Positions 25,856 to 33,833 of a stretch of 64,000 bases of DNA are shown here, piece by piece; positions within the stretch are counted from its first letter, which is position 1; every line of letters begins with the position of its first letter. The notes beneath the pieces are model-generated. The model was not told the DNA's origin and did not search any database. It worked only from the letters and a program-made list of their open reading frames with translations. A program made the translations under genes and the position numbers. Origin of the DNA: an uncultured Roseovarius sp. (GTDB lineage: Bacteria; Pseudomonadota; Alphaproteobacteria; Rhodobacterales; Rhodobacteraceae); the NCBI RefSeq assembly GCF_947489715.1, contig NZ_CANLER010000001.1:868001-932000 (forward strand). The letters are read 5' to 3'.

Positions 25856-26692
25856 ATGAAACATTCCCTAGCAACCCCCGCACTTCGCCGCACCGACGTT
25901 AAACCCACCACCAGAGAACTACGCTGGTTTGCCCAGATCGACCGGCATGGACCACAATCGTCAGAATTTCTATACGAGCTCACCCGTGATACCCACCGCT
26001 GCCGCGATACAAGCCTCAGGCGGCTGCAAGCCCTAAGAGAAGCGGGCTATCTGCGGCTACCACCACAGCAGCGTCAGATCGCCAAGGCGGAGTTCAACCC
26101 CTATATCTACGACCTCACACCGCTTGGGTTTGATACACTCGCAGATGAACAAGAATTGGAGCGACAGTGCCGCCCTACCGGTCACTGGTGGCACGGGTAT
26201 TGGGTGTCAGCGGTATCAAGTGCGATTGAAATCACCGTCACCAGGGCTGGTCTCACCTACATCCCCGCCACCCGGATTCTAGCAATCAAAGGAGCTGATC
26301 TAGGCATACCACTCCGACACACCAAACTGATCCCTGATCAACTCTTTGCCATCAAGTACCCTAGCGGATTTCGAGCGTTTGCCTTGGAGGTAGATCGCGG
26401 CACCGAGCCGGTGCAATCGAAAGCAGCCAGGAAATCACTCAAGAGATCGGTGCATCAGTATCGAGAAGTGCTGGAGCAGAAACTCCACCAGCGGCACTAT
26501 GGCCTCAAGTCCAACTTGATAGTGCTATGGGTGTTTTCAAACAAACGTCGACAGCAGCAATTTGAAGCAATGCTCATTCCTGATGATAAGGTGATCAGGA
26601 ACACTGTCGTTTCCGGCTCAACACCACGGTTTCACCGTACCAGTTCAAGCATCACTTCCGCGTTAGCTTTGCCCAAGCCCTCAACCATTTAG
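25856..26692 (+). CDS. Replication-relaxation family protein
   Basis: The 278-aa protein begins with a winged-helix-like region (TRELRWFAQIDRHGPQSSEF to RRLQALREAGYLRL). A second domain holds FALEVDRGTEP, matching the acidic E-x-D-x-GTE motif I recall from the replication-relaxation (Replic_Relax) family of plasmids and conjugative elements. That family is linked to relaxation or replication initiation, but the reaction is not settled. It follows the coupling ATPase gene by 20 bases and is convergent, overlapping by four bases, with the restriction gene. Confidence 0.75.
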   Translation: MKHSLATPALRRTDVKPTTRELRWFAQIDRHGPQSSEFLYELTRDTHRCRDTSLRRLQALREAGYLRLPPQQRQIAKAEFNPYIYDLTPLGFDTLADEQELERQCRPTGHWWHGYWVSAVSSAIEITVTRAGLTYIPATRILAIKGADLGIPLRHTKLIPDQLFAIKYPSGFRAFALEVDRGTEPVQSKAARKSLKRSVHQYREVLEQKLHQRHYGLKSNLIVLWVFSNKRRQQQFEAMLIPDDKVIRNTVVSGSTPRFHRTSSSITSALALPKPSTI

Positions 26693-27525
26693 CGTGTTAG
26701 AGCCTCGACTATCTTTCCCTTGAAGGCATCTTTTGATGGTGCTTCTTTGTATAAGATCGCCTGCTGCAAACTGGCGTGACTGGTGCCTTCCACCCGCTGT
26801 AGCTTGGGTCGGAATTGCCCTGGTTTCTCAGGATCGTCTTCAAACACATACGTCATGAAGATGATGTTCACGTTGTTATCGGCGACATTATCTGATCGCA
26901 TAAAGTCCGCTTTATCAATAACATACTGATATACTTGATCTTGAATGACTGCGACAATCTTGGTGCCCCAGTGGTGGTGGAAATAGCCTTTTCGGATCAG
27001 CTGGGTAATATATCGTTTGTACACATTGTCCCAGTTGAACCCGTAGGTCGGCCTTTTAGGAAGCTGCTCACCAGCCCGCAATGCCTGGTATGCCGGAAAC
27101 ACGGAACCGGTGATATCTATGGCTTGTAACTCGACGGACAAAAAATTGCCGATGCTGCCGTCTGCGTCTTGATCAGCAATCACGAAATCGACGTTGCCAA
27201 AGCCTTTCATTTTGACTTCGGTGGCGACAACCGGATTTACCGGTGGCGAAAAGGGCCAGCAATTCTCAACGACCGCCTTCAGCCAATCGACCTGATAAAA
27301 CCGTTTGGGGCAGACACATATGAGATCGCTCGTTGGCTGCCGCTCGACCTTGCTATTCTTCCATAAGGAACAAACGGGATAGGGTTCTTCACCAAGATTA
27401 GTGGAACGTTTTGGACATCGTTTTTTGATGTATGGGCATAAAAAATCGGACGTGGTGGGATCAACCGCTTGAGACGCCCGCTGCCCTTGAACCTCAGCGA
27501 TGGCGTCAGTTGGATCAAACGGCAT
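26689..27525 (-). CDS. NotI-family type II restriction endonuclease
   Basis: The 278-aa protein has the Cys pattern of the NotI family N-terminal metal site: C30, C37, C52 and C70 in CPYIKKRC, YPVCSLW and LICVCPKRF. The nuclease core shows ATEVKMKGFGNVDFVI and FLSVELQAIDITG. E103, D113, E132 and Q134 line up in order and spacing with the catalytic E-D-E-x-Q set I recall for NotI. Its start overlaps the methyltransferase stop by 11 bases. Specificity cannot be assumed to be that of NotI. Confidence 0.87.
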   Translation of the reverse strand: MPFDPTDAIAEVQGQRASQAVDPTTSDFLCPYIKKRCPKRSTNLGEEPYPVCSLWKNSKVERQPTSDLICVCPKRFYQVDWLKAVVENCWPFSPPVNPVVATEVKMKGFGNVDFVIADQDADGSIGNFLSVELQAIDITGSVFPAYQALRAGEQLPKRPTYGFNWDNVYKRYITQLIRKGYFHHHWGTKIVAVIQDQVYQYVIDKADFMRSDNVADNNVNIIFMTYVFEDDPEKPGQFRPKLQRVEGTSHASLQQAILYKEAPSKDAFKGKIVEALTR

Positions 27526-28672
27526 ACAGTTTTCCAGTATTGCCGCTGCTAAGCGAAACGCTGTGCCTCATTTCGTCAGCTTCCAGCACCGATTCTGCGA
27601 CAGCACGACCCAACAGCGGTGGCACAGCATTGCCAACCTGTACGTATTGCTCAGTTCGACTTCCTGCGAAGGTGAAAAAGTCTGGGAACGATTGCAGTCG
27701 AGCGGCCTCTCGAACGGAAAATGATCGATCTTGGGTTGGGTGGATGTACGCTCCCCAATGCACATCACATTTAGTGAGCACCGTGCAGGCCAAGTCAGTT
27801 TTGTTGGGTCGCCCATACCTTTTCGTGTGATCGCTTCGTTTGGCCTTTTTCATGCCAGCTGGCAGCAAATCAAACGGTATGTCACGCCACGAGCCACCCG
27901 GCGGAATGTGCTGCATCCGATCCATATTTACTTTCGAAAGACGGGGAGCACTGTGGTTTTCGGTCAGCTTTTGATCACCTCTTAGGAGTGCCTGGTACGA
28001 ATTCTGTGGCGTGCGACGGTATTTAGTTGATCCCGCATCTTGGCCGTTTTGCAACGAAGGTAGGTCCGAAATTGCATCCCACACCGTTACAAACGGTTCC
28101 AGCTCAGGGCCGTGTGTAGCGGTTGGAAATAAGATTGGGCATTCGTCTTCGCAGGTTGCAATGAAGAACATACGGCGGCGTTCTTGAGGAACGCCATATT
28201 CCTCAGCCTTCAGCAACTTCATGTCGACCCGGTATCCCAACTTACGCATACCGGCCTGGATTTCACGAACAATACCGCCTCCGGCTATTGAGGTGATACC
28301 AGAGACGTTCTCCATGACCAGCCAACGCGGCTTTATATCTGCAACCAGTCGAAGATATTCTTTGAAGAGCCCTGCTCGTGGATCGTCGATACCCCGTTGA
28401 TGGTTATATACTGAGTACCCTTGGCAGGGTGGTCCGCCGACAAGAACGTCAACCTCCCCCTTCTTTACGCCAGCCGCCGCCAGCAAATCAGTCGCAGATA
28501 CGTCTTGGATAGGACCGTGCACAAAACTTGCACCTGCATGAGTTTGCTCAAATGTGCGACCAAAGGTTGCGTCGATATCCTGTCCCGCCAGCACGTGAAA
28601 CCCAGCCTGTCGAAATCCTTCTGACAGGCCACCCGCTCCACAAAATAAGTCTATTGCCGTTCTACTGCCCAT
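27515..28672 (-). CDS. C5-cytosine DNA methyltransferase
   Basis: The 385-aa protein has the ordered motifs of m5C methyltransferases: AIDLFCGAGGLSEGF (motif I), VGGPPCQGYSVYN with catalytic Cys83 (IV), MENVSGI (VI), a QERRRMFFI motif (VIII), and C-terminal RSFSVREAARLQSFPD and QVGNAVPP (IX, X). It should protect the site cut by the adjacent NotI-like enzyme. The ATG at 28672 has GGGAGG about eight bases upstream and is preferred to the one at 28690. Confidence 0.95.
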   Translation of the reverse strand: MGSRTAIDLFCGAGGLSEGFRQAGFHVLAGQDIDATFGRTFEQTHAGASFVHGPIQDVSATDLLAAAGVKKGEVDVLVGGPPCQGYSVYNHQRGIDDPRAGLFKEYLRLVADIKPRWLVMENVSGITSIAGGGIVREIQAGMRKLGYRVDMKLLKAEEYGVPQERRRMFFIATCEDECPILFPTATHGPELEPFVTVWDAISDLPSLQNGQDAGSTKYRRTPQNSYQALLRGDQKLTENHSAPRLSKVNMDRMQHIPPGGSWRDIPFDLLPAGMKKAKRSDHTKRYGRPNKTDLACTVLTKCDVHWGAYIHPTQDRSFSVREAARLQSFPDFFTFAGSRTEQYVQVGNAVPPLLGRAVAESVLEADEMRHSVSLSSGNTGKLYAV

Positions 28673-29013
28673 GCTCGCCGCCTCCCGCATCTTTTGCGAT
28701 GCCTTTTTCTCAATACAACAGGTTGAGGTGTTCTAGGCAACAGGTTTAACTTATCCAAGGAATGTTCACAATATGTTCTCATCAACTATTCTTCAGAATT
28801 TCAGGGGTTCACACTTAGCTTTGAAGCTGATGGTGATGCTCTGAAAAAACAGTTGTGGTGTAGATAGGGTGGCCGAGTTTGCAACCTCGACCGCCCAAGT
28901 CCTTAAAGCGGGAGCCACAATCCTAAACGAACGGGACCCAACCAGATTTAGCTAAACTGTGAACCAGTGTTAGAGTGTCCGTCGGTTACACATCGTTTTA
29001 TTCGGAGTAAGTT
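28673..29013. other. Intergenic region between methyltransferase and cassette
   Basis: These 341 bases hold the methyltransferase promoter on the minus strand, the left hairpin repeat at 28867-28896, and the promoter of the gene at 29014, whose ATG follows GGAGTAAGTT. I see no additional gene. Confidence 0.5.
28867..28896 (+). repeat. Covarying hairpin, left copy
   Basis: The 30-base stem-loop starts GGGTGGCCGAGTTTGC and ends CGACCGCCC. It aligns over its full length with 31166-31195, with five differences, several of which keep base pairs. Similarity continues about 17 bases further. The two copies bracket the cassette 29014-31072. Confidence 0.65.
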
Positions 29014-29844
29014 ATGACGGACGGGAAACTTGAAGCTCTTCACCCAATACCGCATTCAACCCAGAAATGGGGTTATGACCACCTGCCTTATTTGTACCGA
29101 AAACAAGACCTTCAATGGGAAGCGATCACCGGCACCAAGAGCTTTGAAGCTGGGCTTTGCCGCCTAGTCTCAGGTTGGGATGGCTCAAATTTTTCTCGTG
29201 GACCTGACTCCTGGATTAGTCTTGACACCTATTCAATAGGAATTGCCCATTGGTGGGCAAAAACTGCACCCGAACTTCTGAGTTCGATCTGCGACCAACA
29301 GCCAATTCTGGCTGAATTTGCCTGGGGAAAAACTACTTCCATGGCCATGACTAATCCAGACTGGCTGCTAGAAGTCGTTCCGCCAGTTCGAGGCAAGACA
29401 CCACACCATAAAAATTTGGATTGGCTACTCTCTGGGTGGTTCGCAATTGCTCGGCACCCAAACGTGATAAAAATTTGCGTGGACACCTGGCTTGCAGGCT
29501 ATACGAAGACGCCATTGAAGCTAATGGAGGAATATGGTTGGAACAATGGCACTAGTCTAGCCGGACTTGTCCGAATGACAAATTCTCGGGGGTCGAGCGG
29601 TGTTAAAAAACTGGTCAAAAGGGCTATAAATCTCGTGGGGAACAGCACTGACGAGATGGCTGTAATCAAGTTGGCATTTGAACATCCTGATTTGTATGAC
29701 AAACCAAAGCGTTTAAAATTAATTCAGAGTTGGCCTGAATTTGTTGCCGCCGCACCTCAAGAAGTTGACCACCTCACGCTGTTCTACGATGCAGAGCCAC
29801 AACGTGTCGATGGAACTGTCCCGGTCTTTCCCAAGGAGACGTAA
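29014..29844 (+). CDS. Hypothetical protein, cassette gene 1
   Basis: The 276-aa protein lacks a signal peptide and membrane segments. It is rich in Trp and aromatic residues, with a conserved-looking block FEAGLCRLVSGWDGSNFS and then DSWISLDTYSIGIAHWW in the first third. I do not recognise a family; the block faintly recalls glycan-active enzymes but no catalytic pair is clear. It is convergent with the DUF2272 gene, stops eight bases apart. Base composition is AT-rich, as in the rest of the cassette. Confidence 0.6.
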   Translation: MTDGKLEALHPIPHSTQKWGYDHLPYLYRKQDLQWEAITGTKSFEAGLCRLVSGWDGSNFSRGPDSWISLDTYSIGIAHWWAKTAPELLSSICDQQPILAEFAWGKTTSMAMTNPDWLLEVVPPVRGKTPHHKNLDWLLSGWFAIARHPNVIKICVDTWLAGYTKTPLKLMEEYGWNNGTSLAGLVRMTNSRGSSGVKKLVKRAINLVGNSTDEMAVIKLAFEHPDLYDKPKRLKLIQSWPEFVAAAPQEVDHLTLFYDAEPQRVDGTVPVFPKET

Positions 29845-29852
29845 TGTCAAAG

Positions 29853-30587
29853 TTAACCGACCTTTGCATTTTCGGTAAGTTGCACTTCGCTAACTATAGG
29901 AAAGGTTATGTTGTTTTGTATATGTACCATCCAACTACCGGTCGACGCTAGACGACCGTCGTCTGTGATATCGACTGAAATTCGGCTCACGGTTTGACCA
30001 ACATTTCCGCCAATGATGAATGCTTGTTTCGCGGCAGTGTCGATTTCTACGACAATGTCTGAATGAGATGTATACCATCCAGTACTGGGAGCATTTTCAT
30101 AAGTAACACCATCACCTCGAGGCTTACCTAGCAAATCACCAACCGCAAGAGGTATTTCCGTCGGGCGATACCCAACGAGTGCAGCCTTTGCGTGGCCCTT
30201 TTGGCGGTTTCGAATGGCTTTATTCATCCATTTGTAGTGCCCAGAAGAGTAAGGGAAAGAGGTTCCAGCTCCTGCGGTCTGCATACAGTATGAGATGAAT
30301 GCAGCGGACCACGCCAAATTTACGGTTCCATCCAACTTGCCCTTATCTTTCGCAAATCCCTTGACCAATTTGTTGTAGTCTTTTGAAGGAATTGACAGCC
30401 AGTAGTCCCCAATTCGTTGGGAATAGGGTTTTACTGTCTCCTTGCGTGGATTGGTCGACCCACCGCTCTTTTTCTCTAATGTGGTGTTTCCATCAGGGTC
30501 GATGTAGTGATCTGATTTGCCTTCATCACTACCAAACCAATCCCATTCGCCGACGGTTACATCATAAAGCACCTGATTGAATGTCAT
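29853..30587 (-). CDS. DUF2272 family protein, NlpC/P60-like
   Basis: The 244-aa protein fits DUF2272: QRIGDYWLSI, then WSAAFISYCMQTAGAG, SGHYKWMNKAIRNR, VGDLLGKPR, and HSDIVVEIDT with IIGGNVGQTVS. DUF2272 is thought to be related to NlpC/P60 cell-wall hydrolases. The nucleophile Cys expected before the helix is not present at WSAAFIS, as I recall is usual for this family. There is no signal peptide, so any action on the wall would need export, phage-like release or delivery by another route. Confidence 0.78.
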   Translation of the reverse strand: MTFNQVLYDVTVGEWDWFGSDEGKSDHYIDPDGNTTLEKKSGGSTNPRKETVKPYSQRIGDYWLSIPSKDYNKLVKGFAKDKGKLDGTVNLAWSAAFISYCMQTAGAGTSFPYSSGHYKWMNKAIRNRQKGHAKAALVGYRPTEIPLAVGDLLGKPRGDGVTYENAPSTGWYTSHSDIVVEIDTAAKQAFIIGGNVGQTVSRISVDITDDGRLASTGSWMVHIQNNITFPIVSEVQLTENAKVG

Positions 30588-30688
30588 GTTCCCCTCATTT
30601 GAAGTGGCGTGTCAGTCCAACACGAAAACTCAACTCTGAAACGTTATTAAACACGCGGCTAATGTCTTAGACATGCCATGCAATGTTA

Positions 30689-31072
30689 TCAGCCAGCAAT
30701 CAATTTCGTATAATTTCTAGAAACCCACCCCGACAAACAAGTTCCATCATATTCTCCTTCAGATGGAATCTCACAGGTACCACTCTCGTTTTCCACAACA
30801 ACGCCGAGCCAATCACCATTGTCCGAGCAATACCAAAGGAAATCTCCATTTTGCAGCTTTCCGACATTCGAAAAGTCAGTGCCCGGACCATTCCGTACCG
30901 CTAAAAAATTACCGGCTACATTTTGGAGCCCGACAACTTCGATAGCAGCTTCACAACCAGATTGAGGATCAATCAAAACCGGAACGGTATTCTCAACATC
31001 ATTCGCCAAAGAACAAGATGCATTGAACGCAATAAAAGCGGATGACATCATCAAAACAACTAGTCGCTTCAT
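30689..31072 (-). CDS. Secreted SH3-domain protein
   Basis: The 127-aa protein has a signal peptide (MKRLVVLMMSSAFIAFNA) followed by a bacterial SH3 domain: FLAVRNGPGTDFSNVGKL, LWYCSDNGDWLGVV, and GWVSRNYTKLI at the end. Four Cys in the mature part could form disulfides. Such domains bind cell-wall peptides. The ATG at 31072 is preferred to an upstream TTG. It lies in the same AT-rich cassette as the DUF2272 gene and may target or modulate wall activity. Confidence 0.75.
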   Translation of the reverse strand: MKRLVVLMMSSAFIAFNASCSLANDVENTVPVLIDPQSGCEAAIEVVGLQNVAGNFLAVRNGPGTDFSNVGKLQNGDFLWYCSDNGDWLGVVVENESGTCEIPSEGEYDGTCLSGWVSRNYTKLIAG

Positions 31073-31165
31073 CGCACAGAATTTCAAATGATGCTCCCAT
31101 CGGCTTTAGAATTAGAAATTTTCAAGTTTGGCAGGGCAAGTTTCCTCATCTTCGGCTGAAGTAAC

Positions 31166-31195
31166 GGGTGACCGAGTTTGCAACCCCGGTCACCC
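31166..31195 (+). repeat. Covarying hairpin, right copy
   Basis: GGGTGACCG (31166-31174) and CGGTCACCC (31187-31195) are perfect complements around a 12-base loop. A second small stem CTCCC/GGGAG follows. It sits 19 bases past the AlpA-like stop, so it may end the integrase-AlpA region on the minus strand. The left copy is at 28867-28896. Confidence 0.7.
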
Positions 31196-31214
31196 AGCTC
31201 CCTTTAGGGGAGTG

Positions 31215-31403
31215 TCAGTTTGGCACTTTGCGTTCCGCCAGGCGTTTTTCGAGCCACTCTAGCAGCTCACTTTCCACCCACCCGACCCGGTTCGGGCCTA
31301 GCTGTACCCGCTGGGGGAATAGGCCTGCCTTCTCCAGACGGGCGATGTGTTGCGGTGAGTACAAGACCAGCTCCTTGACCTGGCGTTTTGAAAGTATCCT
31401 CAT
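31215..31403 (-). CDS. AlpA-like regulator/excisionase
   Basis: The 62-aa protein starts MRILSKRQVKELVLYSPQHI and has the winged-helix pattern of AlpA and excisionases, with GLFPQRVQLGPNRVGW and a C-terminal WLEKRLAER. Such proteins activate or direct excision with a tyrosine integrase. The ATG follows GGAGAGATC. It lies just downstream of the integrase on the same strand. Confidence 0.88.
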   Translation of the reverse strand: MRILSKRQVKELVLYSPQHIARLEKAGLFPQRVQLGPNRVGWVESELLEWLEKRLAERKVPN

Positions 31404-31473
31404 CACGATCTCTCCTAGATAGAAGAGCATCGCAATGCTCGGGTTTCGACAAATTCCCCGAGGAGCTTGCAGC

Positions 31474-32583
31474 CTAGCAATCAGATAGCAGTTTGGCGAG
31501 ATATTCATCATAGGCGTCCATCGCCGCCCGCATTTCTTCCATGTATGAATGGCGGTTATACACCGCAGCTACCCCACTAATCGTACCGCTGACATGGTTG
31601 AGCAGCTTCTCAGTGACATGGATCGGCGTGCCAAGCTTCGCATGAATGGTGGAAAAGGTCCGCCTGAGATCGTGCAAGGTAAAGTGGTTAAGACCAGTCT
31701 GTTTAATGATCCGACGTTGTGCACGCGACCAGCCATTGAATGGAGTATCATCGTCGACAGTTCCAAAAACGAAACAGCTCCCCCCGGCAATGCTATGTAA
31801 TAAATCAAGTGCTTGCTGACCTAACGGTACAGTATGTTCACGCTTGTTTTTGGTTCGCTCTGCGGAAAGGACCAACTGATCATCATTGATCTCCTGCCAT
31901 TGCAGTCCAGAAATTTCACCCTTTCGTTGTCCGGTCAGAGCCAGCAGGCTGACGACGTTATTAAACCGGTCACGGTTATTCAGCGTGTAGGTCAACAAAA
32001 CCAGCAACTCTTCATCTGAAAGAAAGCGATTTCGGACTGCGGATTTGTTGGGCCGTTTTAGGGCATTGAGCGGATTGGCAGCGAGATATTGCCTTCGTAC
32101 CGCCCAGTTGAAAAAGACTTTGAAGGTGGTGAATGCATAATTCTGGCTGGACGGGCTACTCGTGTACTTCTCAATTGCCTTGAGGACATCGCCTTGAGTT
32201 ACCTTTGAAATTGGACCTTCAAAGTTGATGTGGCCAAGATAAAGTTCGTACCCCTTAAGGGTGCTGCCTCGCAGACGTTGGTGGCAGTCTTTTAGATACT
32301 CCACAACCACGGTTTCGTAGTCATATTCGATTGGCTGCCTATGCGGTTGGACGTGCGTTGCCTGAAACAACTTTGCCTGCTTTCGGGCGTCTGAAAGTGC
32401 AAGGTGCGGATACCGCCCCAATGTCTTTAGTTGCCGCTTGTCACCGTACATCACAACATATGACTTGCTCTTGGTTGAGCACCTGATGCCGAATCCGGGC
32501 GTGGTTTGATCCCAGTGTGTCACTTGCCCTTGTGGCGGCAACGCAAGCTTCTTTATAGCGAGATCAGTGAGCCTCGTTTTCAT
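31474..32583 (-). CDS. int: Tyrosine integrase
   Basis: The 369-aa protein has an N-terminal arm-binding domain of the DUF4102 type (LTDLAIKKLALPPQGQ, YGDKRQLKTLGRYP), a core-binding domain, and a catalytic domain with Arg220 (TGQRKGEI), HDLRR (H304, R307), His330 (LLNHVSG) and Tyr342 (VYNRH). It is complete and adjacent to the right attachment repeat. It should catalyse integration into tRNA-Asn. Two 11-base repeats directly upstream of its ATG may be arm sites that also affect its own promoter. Confidence 0.97.
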   Translation of the reverse strand: MKTRLTDLAIKKLALPPQGQVTHWDQTTPGFGIRCSTKSKSYVVMYGDKRQLKTLGRYPHLALSDARKQAKLFQATHVQPHRQPIEYDYETVVVEYLKDCHQRLRGSTLKGYELYLGHINFEGPISKVTQGDVLKAIEKYTSSPSSQNYAFTTFKVFFNWAVRRQYLAANPLNALKRPNKSAVRNRFLSDEELLVLLTYTLNNRDRFNNVVSLLALTGQRKGEISGLQWQEINDDQLVLSAERTKNKREHTVPLGQQALDLLHSIAGGSCFVFGTVDDDTPFNGWSRAQRRIIKQTGLNHFTLHDLRRTFSTIHAKLGTPIHVTEKLLNHVSGTISGVAAVYNRHSYMEEMRAAMDAYDEYLAKLLSDC

Positions 32584-32586
32584 CTT

Positions 32587-32608
32587 AGTCTCTTTTTAGT
32601 CTCTTTTT
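32587..32608 (+). repeat. 11-bp direct repeats near right end, candidate integrase arm sites
   Basis: Two units AGTCTCTTTTT lie end to end, starting four bases upstream of the integrase ATG. They match the units at 11489-11519. This supports a shared binding protein at both ends, most simply the integrase itself. Confidence 0.55.
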
Positions 32609-32721
32609 TCTCGTGCATAAGGGCGGTTTTCTATGGTCACCTATGTTCACATAAATCGCCTTACCTATTGTTCTTGTACAGTTTTTATTCAGATATGAAA
32701 ACCTATGATTAGCCCCAATAT

Positions 32722-32770
32722 TTGACTGTTAATCAATTGGTCGTAGGTTCGATCCCTACCGCCGGAGCCA
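32722..32770 (+). repeat. Right attachment repeat
   Basis: These 49 bases duplicate the 3' part of tRNA-Asn exactly. No 5' tRNA half precedes them, so this is the displaced chromosomal end and not a second gene. Confidence 0.95.
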
Positions 32771-33248
32771 ATTTCTTCGAGCTATCCTTTTGAAAGACTT
32801 AAGAATAAGTCTTTCTTGTATTCCCAAGAGCTACTTTGCGGGATACATGGAATAGTGGCTTTGCTAATGAATCTGTCCAGCGTCATCTCCAACACAGGCA
32901 AGTTTGTCTAGAGACACAAAGCCAGATCTCTTTCCCACTATAGTCGTAGCTTCATTTACAAAAGCGTCGGGTTTGAGCGCTACGAACGTTGCTCATGATA
33001 TGGGACCAACGGGTATTTCAACGCGCTTTGAACCGGCGTTGCGACGGCAATCCATGACGACCTGTCTCAAGGCTGGGCGCTCGCCTACCGCTCAAGATAT
33101 TTCAATCCCACCCCGAAAATGAGGAAGATCATCGTTTTGGCAAAGCCACGCGCTCTACGCATAACGGCTATGGTTTGTAATTTCTTCGAGGATGCGCACT
33201 TAAGAGCGCGTGGAGGAAGGGAGCCAAACCGAGTGAAGGAACCAAACA
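32771..33248. other. Chromosomal spacer after the element
   Basis: The first part carries a perfect stem GAAAGACTT (32792-32800) with AAGTCTTTC (32807-32815), followed by TTGTATT: probably the original tRNA-Asn terminator. The rest has short open readings (for example 32904-33122 and 33119-33259) with no ribosome site or recognisable protein. I call no gene. Confidence 0.5.
32792..32820 (+). terminator. Original tRNA-Asn terminator, displaced
   Basis: A 9-base perfect stem with a 6-base loop lies 22 bases past the right repeat. At that distance it would have terminated the tRNA-Asn transcript before insertion. Confidence 0.6.
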
Positions 33249-33416
33249 ATGAGTATCGAGCGTAAATCTACTTACCCCACGCAAGCCGAAGTTGACCAAA
33301 TCATCGCACGAGCGCGCGACATGAGAGCCGAATGCATGGCCAGATGGATACGGTCGGGAATGTCTAAAATTGCGAGCCTGTTCTCGCGTTCTCGCAAGCC
33401 ATCCATCGCGAGTTGA
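33249..33416 (+). CDS. Small basic protein, RSP_7527-like
   Basis: The 55-aa protein begins MSIERKSTYPTQAEVDQIIA and contains RARDMRAECMARWIR, a pattern I recall from short conserved roseobacter proteins (RSP_7527-like). An AAGGAACC ribosome site lies just upstream of the ATG. It is predicted to be an amphipathic helical protein; function unknown. It is too short for length-based gene finding. Confidence 0.6.
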   Translation: MSIERKSTYPTQAEVDQIIARARDMRAECMARWIRSGMSKIASLFSRSRKPSIAS

Positions 33417-33833
33417 CCAACACCTTTAGGCGAAGCAAAGAACGCGATAGATGTTGTGAATTGACCGGGCCGACTGGACAGTCAGTGCACTTGTCATACC
33501 AAGTCGTATCTTGGGAACAACTCTATCGCCTTCGCCAAGTTCTCTATGGTTGGGTTTCCCCGTCGACCACTGCAAGCGCCCGGGAAGGTTGGCCTGAACG
33601 CCGCTTTTGGGGCATATTGGGATACCCAAGGGGATACTTGAGAAGCGGATCAGCGATTTTCTTAATGAATTTCTATAGGGTAGAATGACGTTAACGCTAT
33701 CGCCGGCACCTTCCGCCGGATCCAAAATCCTCTCTCTTCACATCTCCGATGGTTTCATTGCTTTGTCCGCAATTCTGCGCGACTAATGGCGCGTGGGTTT
33801 CCTTGGGGAATTCGCAGGTATCGGAGAGTTTAT
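33417..33833. other. Intergenic region upstream of solute-binding protein gene
   Basis: These 417 bases contain no reading frame I can support. The last part should hold the promoter of the solute-binding protein gene. Confidence 0.45.

Larger units (their letters stand above)
11441..32770. mobile_element. 21-kb integrated element in tRNA-Asn
   Basis: The element lies between the two 49-bp repeats and encodes a tyrosine integrase and AlpA-like regulator at its right end. Its genes are visibly more AT-rich than the flanking chromosome, with the cargo (YaaC, OLD-like, pseudo-signal-peptidase, DUF2272 cassette) lowest. The backbone has a serine recombinase, two coupling-type ATPases, a replication-relaxation protein, an XRE regulator and an RNase H-like protein. 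No mating-pair genes are present, so it is more likely mobilisable or defective than self-transmissible. Confidence 0.92.

Noticed and set aside
32722..32770. Second tRNA-Asn gene
   Set aside because: Only the 3' 49 bases are present, with no acceptor 5' strand or D arm.
32904..33259. Two short readings in the spacer after the element
   Set aside because: Neither has a ribosome site or protein-like composition; both may be remnants or chance.
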